This document shows positions 1-7,484 of a DNA stretch of 23,525 nt, one piece after another. The DNA is from JADHMP01 sp964386915 (GTDB lineage Bacteria > Bacteroidota > Bacteroidia > Flavobacteriales > Flavobacteriaceae). Made by a program: the position numbers and the translations under genes. The stretch covers positions 1-23,525 of the forward strand of contig CAYLUQ010000020.1 in the NCBI GenBank assembly GCA_964386915.1, in the 5' to 3' direction. Numbering within the stretch: position 1 is the first letter of the stretch; each line of letters begins with the position of its first letter. The notes beneath the pieces were generated by a model. That model was given only the letters and a program-made list of their open reading frames with translations. It was not told the origin of the DNA and ran no database searches.

Positions 1-48
1 ATCCAGATAAATGATAAGACTCGACAGAATCCGGCTTATCGGCCTGCT
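1..48 (+). ncRNA. rnpB: RNase P RNA component, 3' end only
   Basis: This is the last part of the catalytic RNA of ribonuclease P, which removes 5' leaders from precursor tRNAs. Positions 21-40 carry the near-universal 3' block CGACAGAATCCGGCTTATC, which in E. coli M1 RNA reads CGACAGAACCCGGCTTATC and forms one side of helix P4. It is preceded by an ATAAATGATAAGACT segment resembling the E. coli AGATGAATGACTGTCC stretch. It is followed by GGCCTGC, expected to pair with the missing 5' end in helix P1, and then by a T tract at about 48-54 that can serve as terminator. The rest of the gene lies left of the window. The exact 3' end is uncertain by a few bases. It converges on rsmD, leaving only a few bases between them. 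Confidence 0.87.
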
Positions 49-52
49 TTTT

Positions 53-586
53 TTATTGCTTAAAAAAACTAAAGGAGCAACTTCCATAGTGCCTAGATTC
101 CAACCAATTGGGGTGTTTTTCAAAGCCTTTATGTTTTTCGTGTTCTACAATTAAGAGACCTTCATTTTCAAGTCTTTGCATGGCAATGTCAAGTAAATCT
201 TCATAGTGCTTGATTTCCCAATCATAGGGAGGATCGGCAAAAATAAGGGAATACTTGTTTTGGGTTTGGGCTAAAAAATGAAGCACCTCTTGCTGCACTA
301 CATCAATGGAAAAGCCAAGAAGATCGTTCGTTGAACGAATAAATTCAACACATTTTCGATGCTGTTCAACAGCTGTGCTGTGTGCAACTCCTCTTGAAGC
401 AAATTCATAGCTGATGTTTCCTGTGCCCGAAAAAAGGTCTAATACATGGCTAGAAGGCAAGTCGTGTTGATGCTGTAAAATATTAAATAAAGCTTCTTTG
501 GCTCGGTCTGTGGTGGGTCTAACGGGTAAATTTTTAGGGGCTTGAAGCCGCCGTCCTTTTGCTGTGCCAGAGATTATTCGAATCAT
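53..586 (-). CDS. rsmD: 16S rRNA (guanine(966)-N(2))-methyltransferase RsmD
   Basis: This protein methylates N2 of guanine 966 in 16S rRNA of the 30S subunit, using S-adenosylmethionine. At 177 residues it is close to the usual family length. The N-terminal MIRIISGTAKGRRL is typical of RsmD, as is RPTTDRAKEALFNIL (residues 23-37). The SAM-binding loop is LDLFSGTGN (49-57), and the catalytic DPPY tetrapeptide is at 118-121. It is the last gene of a three-gene minus-strand unit. Its ATG overlaps the stop of the DUF3822 gene in an ATGA arrangement, which suggests translational coupling. Its 3' end faces the RNase P RNA gene. The identification is secure from the motifs. Confidence 0.95.
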   Translation of the reverse strand: MIRIISGTAKGRRLQAPKNLPVRPTTDRAKEALFNILQHQHDLPSSHVLDLFSGTGNISYEFASRGVAHSTAVEQHRKCVEFIRSTNDLLGFSIDVVQQEVLHFLAQTQNKYSLIFADPPYDWEIKHYEDLLDIAMQRLENEGLLIVEHEKHKGFEKHPNWLESRHYGSCSFSFFKQ

Positions 587-1353
587 AAAAAAGCAGTTGC
601 CAAAAAAGGAGCAGGATGCTGTTCTGCCTCTAAACGGGTTTGGTCAGCATTGACAAATTCAATATTATTTTGATACGAACGCGATGCTTCATAGTAGGCG
701 GAAAAGGTGTCAAATTGCCCTAAAAAAAGGAGGGTAAACGTGTCGGGTTCCCATTGCATTTGCTCCACTACATAAAACAAAAAATAGAGAAATGTTTCTT
801 CAGAAACCAACTCAAAGGTATTGGTGAGTTCTAATTGATTGTTCTTAAAGACCAATATATCAAAGCTTTTTTTGTTAAAGTGTATATAGATTTTGTTGGG
901 AGTAAATTGCGTTAGTGTCTCTGCCGTTTGATGGTAGAGCCAATGAAGATAATGGGTCCGTTCTACCGTTTTTGCATGAGATTTTAAATAGGCCATCAAA
1001 TTTGATCGTTCTTCATAGAGTATGTTGAATCCTGCTGCTTCATTTTGATCAAAAGCCAACGAATTGGCTTTGTTTCTTGCAGCAAAAAGGGCCCAATAAT
1101 CTTCTAGACGGTTGGCCACAAATTCCGATTGTGGAATAAAAAGGGCAGGGCCATCATGACAAACCCACAGAATGTGATCAGATTTTTTTTCGGGGGAATA
1201 GTGAATTAAAGATTCAAAACGCTGTTTGGTTTCTGCATCAAAGGAAGTACTTTGCACAAAGTCGGCACCGTTAGGTGTAAAAAAAGAAAATCCATCCACA
1301 TAGCTGTGAATGGATATATAGGAAGCTTTTGAATCGTTATTCTTTTTTGGCAT
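583..1353 (-). CDS. DUF3822 family protein
   Basis: This is a 256-residue protein of unknown function. The sequence and its position directly upstream of rsmD fit the DUF3822 family of Bacteroidota. From memory, a Bacteroides structure of this family has an actin-like (ASKHA) ATPase fold. I cannot confirm nucleotide-binding residues by eye. No signal peptide or membrane helix is visible, so it is probably cytoplasmic. It has aromatic-rich segments such as THYLHWLYHQTAE and FLYFLFYVVEQMQWE. I chose the ATG at 1353 over a TTG one codon upstream. It overlaps the end of the preceding gene by 17 bases and the start of rsmD by 4 bases, so the three genes are very likely cotranscribed. The family call is fairly confident; the function is not known. 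Confidence 0.8.
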   Translation of the reverse strand: MPKKNNDSKASYISIHSYVDGFSFFTPNGADFVQSTSFDAETKQRFESLIHYSPEKKSDHILWVCHDGPALFIPQSEFVANRLEDYWALFAARNKANSLAFDQNEAAGFNILYEERSNLMAYLKSHAKTVERTHYLHWLYHQTAETLTQFTPNKIYIHFNKKSFDILVFKNNQLELTNTFELVSEETFLYFLFYVVEQMQWEPDTFTLLFLGQFDTFSAYYEASRSYQNNIEFVNADQTRLEAEQHPAPFLATAFL

Positions 1354-1984
1354 CAAATATGGTTGGCCAGTTTCCGTTTGTGCTCACATCGGTTAAAGAA
1401 CCCAATATAATTTCAGACCCGTTTACCCCATCTACAGAAACGGTTTCATTTTCTTGCTTGACCATATCAGGGTCTTGATCATATAAAATGATGTTTTTAG
1501 CCACTTTAACTTCAAAAACAGGAACTTTATAATTGTTTTTATTGATGATATCAGCTTTTAGCGAAAATTTGGCGTCTATGCCATCAACAGGAACAATTTC
1601 CATGTTCTTATAGCGCATGGTGTTTTTGAATAGAGAATCTTTCACGGGCACAAAACCTAGTGTGTCGATCACAATCACCTCACGAAGCATATCAATACGA
1701 TAGTTTTTGTCGTATTCCATATAGGAAGAATCGCGTTTTTCGATTAGCGTAAAAATACCTTCGTCAATAAATTTAACCAAACTGTCGAAGTTGCTAGAAA
1801 ATTCTCCGCGAACATCTCGGTGGGCAATTTGGGCTAAGCGAATGTCTTTTAATCGGTCGATAACGTCGGCATAGCGCTCGTTTTTGACTTGGTTAAACTT
1901 AATGGGACCATTGATAGAGTCATAAATCTTGTAACTAAAGAAGAACGATAAGATCCAAAGGACAACTTGAAGAGCTAATTTCAT
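1337..1984 (-). CDS. Membrane-anchored conserved hypothetical protein
   Basis: I do not recognise a named family for this 215-residue protein. Residues 3-18 (LALQVVLWILSFFFSY) form one hydrophobic helix that should anchor it in the inner membrane. The remaining roughly 190 residues look soluble and mixed alpha/beta, with charged segments such as NERYADVIDRLKDIRLAQIAHRD just after the anchor. The C-terminal half is rich in short beta-type stretches (VPVFEVKVAKNIILYD, GSEIILGSL). There are no obvious catalytic motifs or cysteine pairs. It is the first gene of the unit leading into DUF3822 and rsmD, overlapping the DUF3822 start by 17 bases. Whether the soluble part faces the periplasm cannot be fixed from sequence alone. 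The reading frame is convincing because of its length, its overlap and the promoter-like sequence upstream. Confidence 0.8.
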   Translation of the reverse strand: MKLALQVVLWILSFFFSYKIYDSINGPIKFNQVKNERYADVIDRLKDIRLAQIAHRDVRGEFSSNFDSLVKFIDEGIFTLIEKRDSSYMEYDKNYRIDMLREVIVIDTLGFVPVKDSLFKNTMRYKNMEIVPVDGIDAKFSLKADIINKNNYKVPVFEVKVAKNIILYDQDPDMVKQENETVSVDGVNGSEIILGSLTDVSTNGNWPTIFDAKKE

Positions 1985-2010
1985 GTATTGTTAAATTTTA
2001 TTGACAAAAA

Positions 2011-2018
2011 CAAAACTA
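2011..2018 (-). promoter_or_regulatory. Putative -7 promoter element for the rsmD unit
   Basis: Read on the minus strand this is TAGTTTTG, an exact match to the Bacteroidota -7 consensus TAnnTTTG. It lies 26 bases before the ATG at 1984, giving a predicted leader of about 20 bases. No clean TTG lies at the expected -33 distance. The nearest candidate is a TTTAG at about 2037-2041, so only the -7 box is well supported. Confidence 0.45.
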
Positions 2019-2062
2019 CAATTTTTTTTTAATCGCTAAAGTTTTTGAAATAATTTATCTTT

Positions 2063-3502
2063 ATGCTTTTGCCACATCTTATGGACACTGCTGCAATAAG
2101 TTCTTTTTTAAAAAATAAATTTGTCTTTGCCCCCACACAATCGCAAGCCAATTGGTTTCCAGCTATAGCTTCTTTTTTAGCGTCAAAGAATCAGGCTGCT
2201 TTTGTGTTTAAAGGCTATGCTGGAACCGGCAAAACCACACTCATTGCCTTTTTGGTGAAGCAATTAGAAGCACTAAGCTACCGTTGGGTTTTAATGGCTC
2301 CAACCGGAAGGGCTGCCAAAATATTGTCACACTATGCGGGCCAAAAGGCCTATACCATTCACAAACAAATATACTACCCCAAAAGCAACAGTAGTGGCGG
2401 GATTCAATTTCAACTGAAACCCAATCGTTTTAAAAAAACCCTTTTTATTGTAGATGAAGCCTCAATGATTGGCGATGATGCCCAACAGGCTAGGCTATTT
2501 GAAAATGGCTCTTTGCTAGACGATTTGGTGCATTATGTGCGCCAAGGCCAAGACTGCAAACTGCTTTTAGTAGGAGACACGGCTCAATTGCCGCCAGTGC
2601 ATCTCGACCGGAGTCCGGCCTTGGATGAACAAAAAATGGAGGGCTTTTATTTTGAAGAGGTTCTCAGCACTGAACTTTTAGATGTGGTGCGACAAGCAAA
2701 AGATTCAGGAATTTTATTCAACGCAACCCAATTGCGAGAGCAAATTAGCCAAGATTATTTTGACAGCTTTCAATTTGATCTGGCCCCTTTTAAAGACGTT
2801 ATCCGTTTGCAAAGCGGAGATGAAATTTTGGAAGCACTCCAGCAAGCTTATGATGAAGTGGGCATGGAAGAAACCACTTTCATTGTGCGATCCAATAAAC
2901 GAGCCTCTTTATACAATCAAAATATTAGAAATCGAATTTTATTTTTGGAGCATCACCTCGCTGTAGGCGATCAATTGATGGTGGTTAAGAATAATTATTT
3001 TTGGTTATCACCCGATTCCCAACCCGGCTTTATTGCCAATGGTGATTTAATTGCCATTCAAGCCATTCATCACTATAAATCGCTTTATGGCTTTTCGTTT
3101 GCAGAGGTTGAAGTGCAATTAGTAGATTATCCCGATGAACCTCCCTTTGAAACCGTTTTGTTGTTAGATACCCTAGACAATGATCAAGCTTCTTTGTCAA
3201 ATGAAAAATCACAAGCACTTTATACCGCTGTGCTGGAAGATTATGCCCACGAAAAATCAAAATATAAAAAGCTTTTAAAGGTTAAAAAGAATCCTTTTTT
3301 CAATGCCCTTCAAGTCAAATATTCCTATGCTATCACTTGTCATAAATCGCAAGGCGGCCAATGGAAACGCGTTTTTATTGAGTTGCCCTACTTACCAGAG
3401 GGGATGAACAAAGACTTCTTTCGCTGGCTCTATACAGCCTTGACACGTGCTAAAGAAAGAGTATATTTGGTCGGATTTACAAATACTTATTTTAAAGAAT
3501 AG
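2063..3502 (+). CDS. RecD-like SF1 ATP-dependent DNA helicase (AAA_30 / UvrD_C_2)
   Basis: This is a superfamily 1 helicase of the RecD/exodeoxyribonuclease V alpha type, short (479 residues) and with no fused nuclease domain. The Walker A motif GYAGTGKTT is at 51-59. Motif Ia, APTGRAA, is at 79-85. Walker B, FIVDEASM, is at 128-135. Motif III is LLLVGDTAQLPPV at about 165. The C-terminal UvrD_C_2 region has SYAITCHKSQGGQW and WLYTALTRAKERVYLVG, the last carrying the arginine-finger motif. It probably unwinds DNA 5' to 3' in repair, but the physiological role in this phylum is not established. An alternative start at 2081 gives MDTAAISSFLKNKF, which looks more like a normal N-terminus than the hydrophobic MLLPHL. 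A TATCTTTA box at 2056-2063 would fit that start. kdsB follows after four bases. Confidence 0.9.
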   Translation: MLLPHLMDTAAISSFLKNKFVFAPTQSQANWFPAIASFLASKNQAAFVFKGYAGTGKTTLIAFLVKQLEALSYRWVLMAPTGRAAKILSHYAGQKAYTIHKQIYYPKSNSSGGIQFQLKPNRFKKTLFIVDEASMIGDDAQQARLFENGSLLDDLVHYVRQGQDCKLLLVGDTAQLPPVHLDRSPALDEQKMEGFYFEEVLSTELLDVVRQAKDSGILFNATQLREQISQDYFDSFQFDLAPFKDVIRLQSGDEILEALQQAYDEVGMEETTFIVRSNKRASLYNQNIRNRILFLEHHLAVGDQLMVVKNNYFWLSPDSQPGFIANGDLIAIQAIHHYKSLYGFSFAEVEVQLVDYPDEPPFETVLLLDTLDNDQASLSNEKSQALYTAVLEDYAHEKSKYKKLLKVKKNPFFNALQVKYSYAITCHKSQGGQWKRVFIELPYLPEGMNKDFFRWLYTALTRAKERVYLVGFTNTYFKE

Positions 3503-3506
3503 CATC

Positions 3507-4241
3507 TTGCAAAATGTAGCCTTAATTCCTGCGCGCTATGACGCCCAACGCTTTCCAGGAAAGCTTTTGAAGCCACTTGGCAAGAATACCGTGCTGGGAC
3601 AAACCTATCAAGCAGCCGTAGATTCTTCTCTCTTTGATGAAGTGGTTGTAGTAACCGATAGCGACCCCATAGCACTGCATATTGAAGAAATTGGCGGAAA
3701 GGTATTGTTGCGAAAAGAAGAACATGCTTGTGGGAGTGACCGCATAGCGGCTGTTGCCCATGAATTTGAAGCAGAAATTTTAGTCAACATTCAGGGGGAT
3801 GAACCTTTTTTAGATACCCAAAGCTTGAAAGCGCTTCTATCGGTTTTTAAAGAGGACTCCGATAAAGAAATTGCATTGGCTTCTTTAATGAACCCGCTTA
3901 ATAGCCAAGAAGAAATAGAAGATCCTAATGTGGTGAAAGTTGTAGTGAATATGCAAAAGCAGGCGCTCTATTTTTCACGATATCCAATTCCTTATAACAG
4001 AAGTGCCAATCCACATCAAAAATATTATAAGCACAGAGGCGTTTATGCTTTTAGAAAAGAAGCCTTAATTGCCTTTAGTCAACAACCCCTAACGCCCCTT
4101 GAGGAAGCAGAAAAAATTGAATGTCTTCGATTTTTAGAAATGGGGCATCGCATACAAATGATTGAAACCAATCAAGAGGGTATAGGCATAGATACTCCCC
4201 ATGACCTAGAACGTGCACGTGCAATACATCCCAAAAAATAA
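3507..4241 (+). CDS. kdsB: 3-deoxy-manno-octulosonate cytidylyltransferase (CMP-Kdo synthetase)
   Basis: This enzyme activates Kdo with CTP to CMP-Kdo in the cytoplasm, the donor for the inner core sugar of LPS. The family pattern is complete. It has IPARYDAQRFPGKLL at the N-terminus, VVTDSD, the CGSDRIAA stretch, VNIQGDEPFLD, YFSRYPIPY, HRGVYAFRKEAL, EKIECLRFLEMG and a C-terminal GIGIDTPHDLERA. An ATG at 3447 would overlap the helicase by 56 bases and add 20 residues that no KdsB has. The family N-terminus instead begins at a TTG at 3507, four bases after the helicase stop. That gives 244 residues, the usual size. A TTG start placed so close suggests coupling to helicase translation. The function is secure; the start is probable. 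Confidence 0.93.
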   Translation: MQNVALIPARYDAQRFPGKLLKPLGKNTVLGQTYQAAVDSSLFDEVVVVTDSDPIALHIEEIGGKVLLRKEEHACGSDRIAAVAHEFEAEILVNIQGDEPFLDTQSLKALLSVFKEDSDKEIALASLMNPLNSQEEIEDPNVVKVVVNMQKQALYFSRYPIPYNRSANPHQKYYKHRGVYAFRKEALIAFSQQPLTPLEEAEKIECLRFLEMGHRIQMIETNQEGIGIDTPHDLERARAIHPKK

Positions 4242-4247
4242 AAGCAA

Positions 4248-4793
4248 ATGGGAGCTGTTTTTTCACGTTGGTTTTATTTTCGTTTTTTAAAATGGAAACT
4301 CAAAGGGCAAATGCCTCCCTTAAAAAAATACATCATCATAGTGGTGCCCCACACCAGTTGGCGAGACTTTTTTATTGGCCTTATGGTGCGTGGCATTTTA
4401 AATGAAAAGCTCAATTTTGTGGGTAAGAAGGAGTTGTTTGGGCCGTTAACAGGATGGTTTTTTAGAGCCTTAGGGGGTGCCCCCATTGACCGATCTGGAA
4501 ATAAAAATTCAGTTCAGGCCATAGTGTCGATCTATCAAGAGAGAGAAGCCTTTCGTTTGGCATTGGCTCCTGAAGGCACTCGTAAAAAGGTGTCTGAATG
4601 GCGCACCGGATTTTATCATATTGCTAAAACCTTGCACATTCCCATTGTGCCTGTTGCTTTTGATTATGCTAACAGGGAGGTTTTAATTTATGAGCCCTAT
4701 ACCTTGGGTACAAGCGAGGCAGAAGATTTTAAACAACTAAAGGCTTATTTTAAAGGCGTAAAGGGCTATCATCCTGAACAGAGTTTTGACTAA
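4248..4793 (+). CDS. PlsC-type 1-acylglycerol-3-phosphate acyltransferase family protein
   Basis: This small (181-residue) acyltransferase is expected to move an acyl chain to a lysophospholipid or related acceptor at the inner membrane face. It carries the family's HX4D catalytic motif (HTSWRD, 35-40), the acceptor-binding block GGAPIDR (76-82) and PEGTR (108-112). IPIVPVAFDY follows as the usual fourth block. The N-terminus is basic and aromatic (FSRWFYFRFLKWKLKG) and could lie on the membrane, but there is no clear transmembrane helix. It begins six bases after kdsB and ends convergently, sharing four bases with yebC. It is shorter than classical PlsC, so the substrate may not be lysophosphatidic acid. 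The link to kdsB would also allow an LPS or ornithine-lipid role. The family is clear; the substrate is unknown. Confidence 0.88.
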   Translation: MGAVFSRWFYFRFLKWKLKGQMPPLKKYIIIVVPHTSWRDFFIGLMVRGILNEKLNFVGKKELFGPLTGWFFRALGGAPIDRSGNKNSVQAIVSIYQEREAFRLALAPEGTRKKVSEWRTGFYHIAKTLHIPIVPVAFDYANREVLIYEPYTLGTSEAEDFKQLKAYFKGVKGYHPEQSFD

Positions 4794-5503
4794 CTCTCAT
4801 CCATAGTGTGATATACATTTTGTACATCATCGTCTTCCTCAATTTTTTCTAAAAGCTTAAGCACATCTTCTTGTTGTTCTGCGCTCACTTTCTTGGTCAC
4901 CTGCGGAATGCGGTCAAAACCAGAAGATAAAATCTCTAAATTTCTATTTTCAAGTTCTTTTTGAACGGCACCAAAGTTTTCAAATGGGGCATATAGTAGA
5001 ATGCCATCTTCATCCACAAAAACTTCTTCCACTCCAAAATCAATGAATTCTAGCTCTAACTCTTCGGGATCGAGTCCTTCAGCTGCAATTCTAAAATTGC
5101 ACGTATGGTCAAACATAAATTCTACAGAACCAGTGGTGCCTAAATTGCCATTGGCTTTATTGAAATAGCTTCTGATATTTGCCACAGTTCTGTTGTTGTT
5201 GTCGGTGGCAGTTTCTACCAAAATGGCAATACCATGAGGAGCATAGCCTTCAAATAAAATTTCTTTGTAGTTTTCGGTAGCTTTATCTCCGGCCTTCTTA
5301 ATCGCACGTTCTACGTTATCTTTAGGCATGTTGGCTGCCTTGGCATTTTGAATCACGGCTCTTAAACGAGCGTTATTGGCCGGATCTGAGCCACCTTCTT
5401 TAACTGCAATCACAATGTCCTTTCCTATTCGTGTAAAGGTTTTGGCCATGGCAGACCAACGTTTCATTTTTCTTGCTTTACGAAATTCAAAAGCTCTTCC
5501 CAT
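4790..5503 (-). CDS. YebC/PmpR family DNA-binding or translation-associated regulator
   Basis: This is a full-length member (237 residues) of the YebC/TACO1 family. The N-terminus MGRAFEFRKARKMKRW is followed by the conserved basic block FTRIGKDIVIAVKEGG and NARLRAVIQNAKAANMPKDNVERAIKKA. Next comes the YEGYAPHG-type motif, here LFEGYAPHGIAILVE, then TDNNNRTVANIR and NLGTTGSVEFMF. The C-terminus is acidic. Family members have been described as transcriptional regulators (PmpR). More recently they have been linked to relief of ribosome stalling at proline stretches. Either role is possible here. Its stop overlaps that of the convergent acyltransferase gene. It lies 32 bases downstream of the epimerase-like gene and has its own -7-like box. 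Confidence 0.93.
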   Translation of the reverse strand: MGRAFEFRKARKMKRWSAMAKTFTRIGKDIVIAVKEGGSDPANNARLRAVIQNAKAANMPKDNVERAIKKAGDKATENYKEILFEGYAPHGIAILVETATDNNNRTVANIRSYFNKANGNLGTTGSVEFMFDHTCNFRIAAEGLDPEELELEFIDFGVEEVFVDEDGILLYAPFENFGAVQKELENRNLEILSSGFDRIPQVTKKVSAEQQEDVLKLLEKIEEDDDVQNVYHTMDES

Positions 5504-5520
5504 AGTATTAATTTAGCTCC

Positions 5521-5528
5521 CAAATATA
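5521..5528 (-). promoter_or_regulatory. Putative -7 promoter element for yebC
   Basis: Minus-strand reading is TATATTTG, an exact TAnnTTTG match 18 bases before the yebC ATG, so the leader would be only about 12 bases. There is no TTG at the ideal -33 spacing. The nearest is about 10 bases away, too close. The gene may also be read through from the gcvT unit. Confidence 0.4.
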
Positions 5529-5535
5529 AAAAAAA

Positions 5536-6366
5536 TCACAAGGGCTTTTTGCTGTTTAATAACCTACAGTCATCTAGCACATCGGTATAGGAAAGATGAA
5601 GATGGGGGGGTAATTTGTTTTCTTTAGGCAACACCGCCAAATAGCGCATATGGTTGGAGGTATAAACCTGTTTGTAGCGCACCATTTTTTGATGTCTTTG
5701 TGACAGTAGCAATTGCACAAACTCATGATGTGAAATTAAATCGGCACTTCCCAAATGGAAGATGCCGGTCTTTTTTTGATTGATGATGTAGTGTATTTGT
5801 TGGGATAACCTTGAATCGCTGTTGACATTGATAATGGTGTTGGGAAAAACCTCTATTGCTTCTTCATTTTGGATGGCTTGGTCAAATTCTAAAAGCCTAG
5901 GGGCTTGCTTTCCAAAAACCATAGGGATGCGGGCAATGACATATTTGCCAACAGGCAAACGCATGATTTGATTTTCGATCTTAATTTTAAATTTCCCGTA
6001 AACACTTTCCGAAAAGGTTTTGTCATATTCATAGGAAGGGAAGTGCCTGAAGGTATCAAACACATTGGCCGAGGACAAAAAGAGGATTCTGCAATTGTTC
6101 TTTTGCACATATTGGCATAATTCTAAATGCGTATCAATTTGAGCTTCAAAGGAGCCTCTTAGGGCAGCAATAACAAGTTTGGGCTTTAGGTTTTTAAGCA
6201 GTGGGGTCAAGCCTTCTGCCTCCATATCAAAAAAGTGAAATTTTTGATTGTCAGCAAATTGTTGCTTGTGGCGATAGGTTGCTTGTACTTCAAAATAGGG
6301 CGCCAATTCCTTATACAAGATTTGACCAAGATAGCCACTACCTCCTAAAATTAATATGGGTCTCAA
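5536..6366 (-). CDS. NAD(P)-dependent epimerase/RmlD-like SDR family protein
   Basis: This 276-residue extended short-chain dehydrogenase/reductase resembles RmlD-type sugar-nucleotide reductases. The Rossmann loop GGSGYLG is at 8-14. ILFLSSANVFD (94-104) matches the strand-4 serine region. The active-site pair is Y123 and K127 in YGKFK. RIPMVFG (about 145-151) resembles the RxxxVYG motif of this group. The C-terminal part (FHLGSADLISHHEFVQLLL) is the usual substrate-domain segment. The substrate is not evident: nearby genes include neither a nucleotidyltransferase for dTDP-sugars nor other rml genes. It overlaps the gcvT stop by four bases (ATGA), so it is translated with gcvT. I am sure of the fold and unsure of the reaction. 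Confidence 0.85.
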   Translation of the reverse strand: MRPILILGGSGYLGQILYKELAPYFEVQATYRHKQQFADNQKFHFFDMEAEGLTPLLKNLKPKLVIAALRGSFEAQIDTHLELCQYVQKNNCRILFLSSANVFDTFRHFPSYEYDKTFSESVYGKFKIKIENQIMRLPVGKYVIARIPMVFGKQAPRLLEFDQAIQNEEAIEVFPNTIINVNSDSRLSQQIHYIINQKKTGIFHLGSADLISHHEFVQLLLSQRHQKMVRYKQVYTSNHMRYLAVLPKENKLPPHLHLSYTDVLDDCRLLNSKKPL

Positions 6367-7442
6367 ACAGTTGGTTTTAAAAAGGGAGGTTTCACAATTT
6401 GGGCAGGCACCTTTTTATTTCTTATGGCAATAAAAACCTTTTGATTTTCTTTTGCAAACTGAGTTTGCACATAGGCAAGGCCAAGGCCACATTGCAAACT
6501 TGGCGACTGGGTGCCGGACGTAATAAAGCCAATGGGTTGTTCGTTGGGTCCTAATACCTCATAGTGGGTTCTGGGAATGCCCCGTTCCAACAGTTTGATG
6601 CCCACCAACTGCTCGGGGGTGCCTTCTTCTTTTTGTTGTTGCAAGAGCGAAGCCCCTATGCACCCTTTTTGGGGTTTAGTGATCCAACTTAAACCAGCAG
6701 CAATAGGAGATTGTTGATCATTCAATTCATTGCCATAAAGACAGTAGCCCATTTCCAATCGCAAAGTGTCTCTGGCGGCAAGCCCAATGGGTTTTGCCCC
6801 CATATTTAAAATGGCATTCCAAATGGTTTTAGCTTGTGCGCTCTCAAAGTAGAGCTCTATGCCCCCTGAACCTGTATAGCCCGTGTTGGCTATAAGAACA
6901 CCATCACAGTCGGCAAAACGCCCCCTTTGATGGCCGTAATAGGGAATTTCATTTAGGGGGATATTAGTTAATGCCTGTAGGGCTTGTTCGGCTTTTGGAC
7001 CTTGAACGGCTAGCAGAGCTGTGGTTTCGGATTGATTTTCAAGCTGAACCTCATATGCACCACAATGCTGTTGCAACCACCTCCAATCTTTTTCAATATT
7101 AGACGCATTGACCACGAGCATATAACGATTAGGCTCGAGTTGATAAACAATTAAATCATCAACAACCCCACCCGTTTCATTGGGAAAATAGTTATACTGT
7201 GCTTTTCCGGGTTTGAGTTTGGCAATGTCATTGCTGCAAACCTTTTGCAAAAAGGCAAGTGATTGAGCACCAGACACTAAAAATTCTCCCATATGAGAAA
7301 CATCAAACACGCCAAATTCTTCTCTAACGCAAAGGTGTTCTACTGTCACGCCCTCATATTGAACCGGCATTTCAAAATCAGCAAAGGGAACCATTTTAGC
7401 TCCTAATTTAAGGTGTTCATGGTAAAGTGGTGTTTTTTTCAT
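6363..7442 (-). CDS. gcvT: Glycine cleavage system aminomethyltransferase (T protein)
   Basis: T protein takes the aminomethyl group from the lipoylated H protein and passes the one-carbon unit to tetrahydrofolate, releasing ammonia. This is cytoplasmic glycine catabolism and C1 supply. Family blocks are all present: MKKTPLYHEHLKLGAKMVPFA at the start, FGVFDVSHMGEF, GGVVDDLIVY (with the conserved catalytic Asp), LVVNASNIEKDW, ALLAVQGPKA, ANTGYTGSGGIELYF, GLAARDTLRLEMGYCLYG and the C-terminal IGFITSGTQSPSL. I chose the ATG at 7442, which matches the usual N-terminus. An in-frame ATG at 7451 would add MQL. The gene is divergent from the aminopeptidase gene, with about 40 bases between them. The genes for H and P proteins are not in the window, which is common when gcv genes are dispersed. 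Confidence 0.95.
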   Translation of the reverse strand: MKKTPLYHEHLKLGAKMVPFADFEMPVQYEGVTVEHLCVREEFGVFDVSHMGEFLVSGAQSLAFLQKVCSNDIAKLKPGKAQYNYFPNETGGVVDDLIVYQLEPNRYMLVVNASNIEKDWRWLQQHCGAYEVQLENQSETTALLAVQGPKAEQALQALTNIPLNEIPYYGHQRGRFADCDGVLIANTGYTGSGGIELYFESAQAKTIWNAILNMGAKPIGLAARDTLRLEMGYCLYGNELNDQQSPIAAGLSWITKPQKGCIGASLLQQQKEEGTPEQLVGIKLLERGIPRTHYEVLGPNEQPIGFITSGTQSPSLQCGLGLAYVQTQFAKENQKVFIAIRNKKVPAQIVKPPFLKPTV

Positions 7443-7484
7443 AAGTTGCATTAAACTTGTTATTCCATTTTTAAATTAATTCTT

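Noticed and set aside
2682..3260. Open frames of 94 (plus) and 76 (minus) codons inside the helicase gene
   Set aside because: They lie wholly within a well-supported helicase frame and have no plausible domain or start context.
3447..3506. N-terminal extension of KdsB from an ATG at 3447
   Set aside because: It overlaps the helicase end, and the added residues do not fit the family N-terminus.
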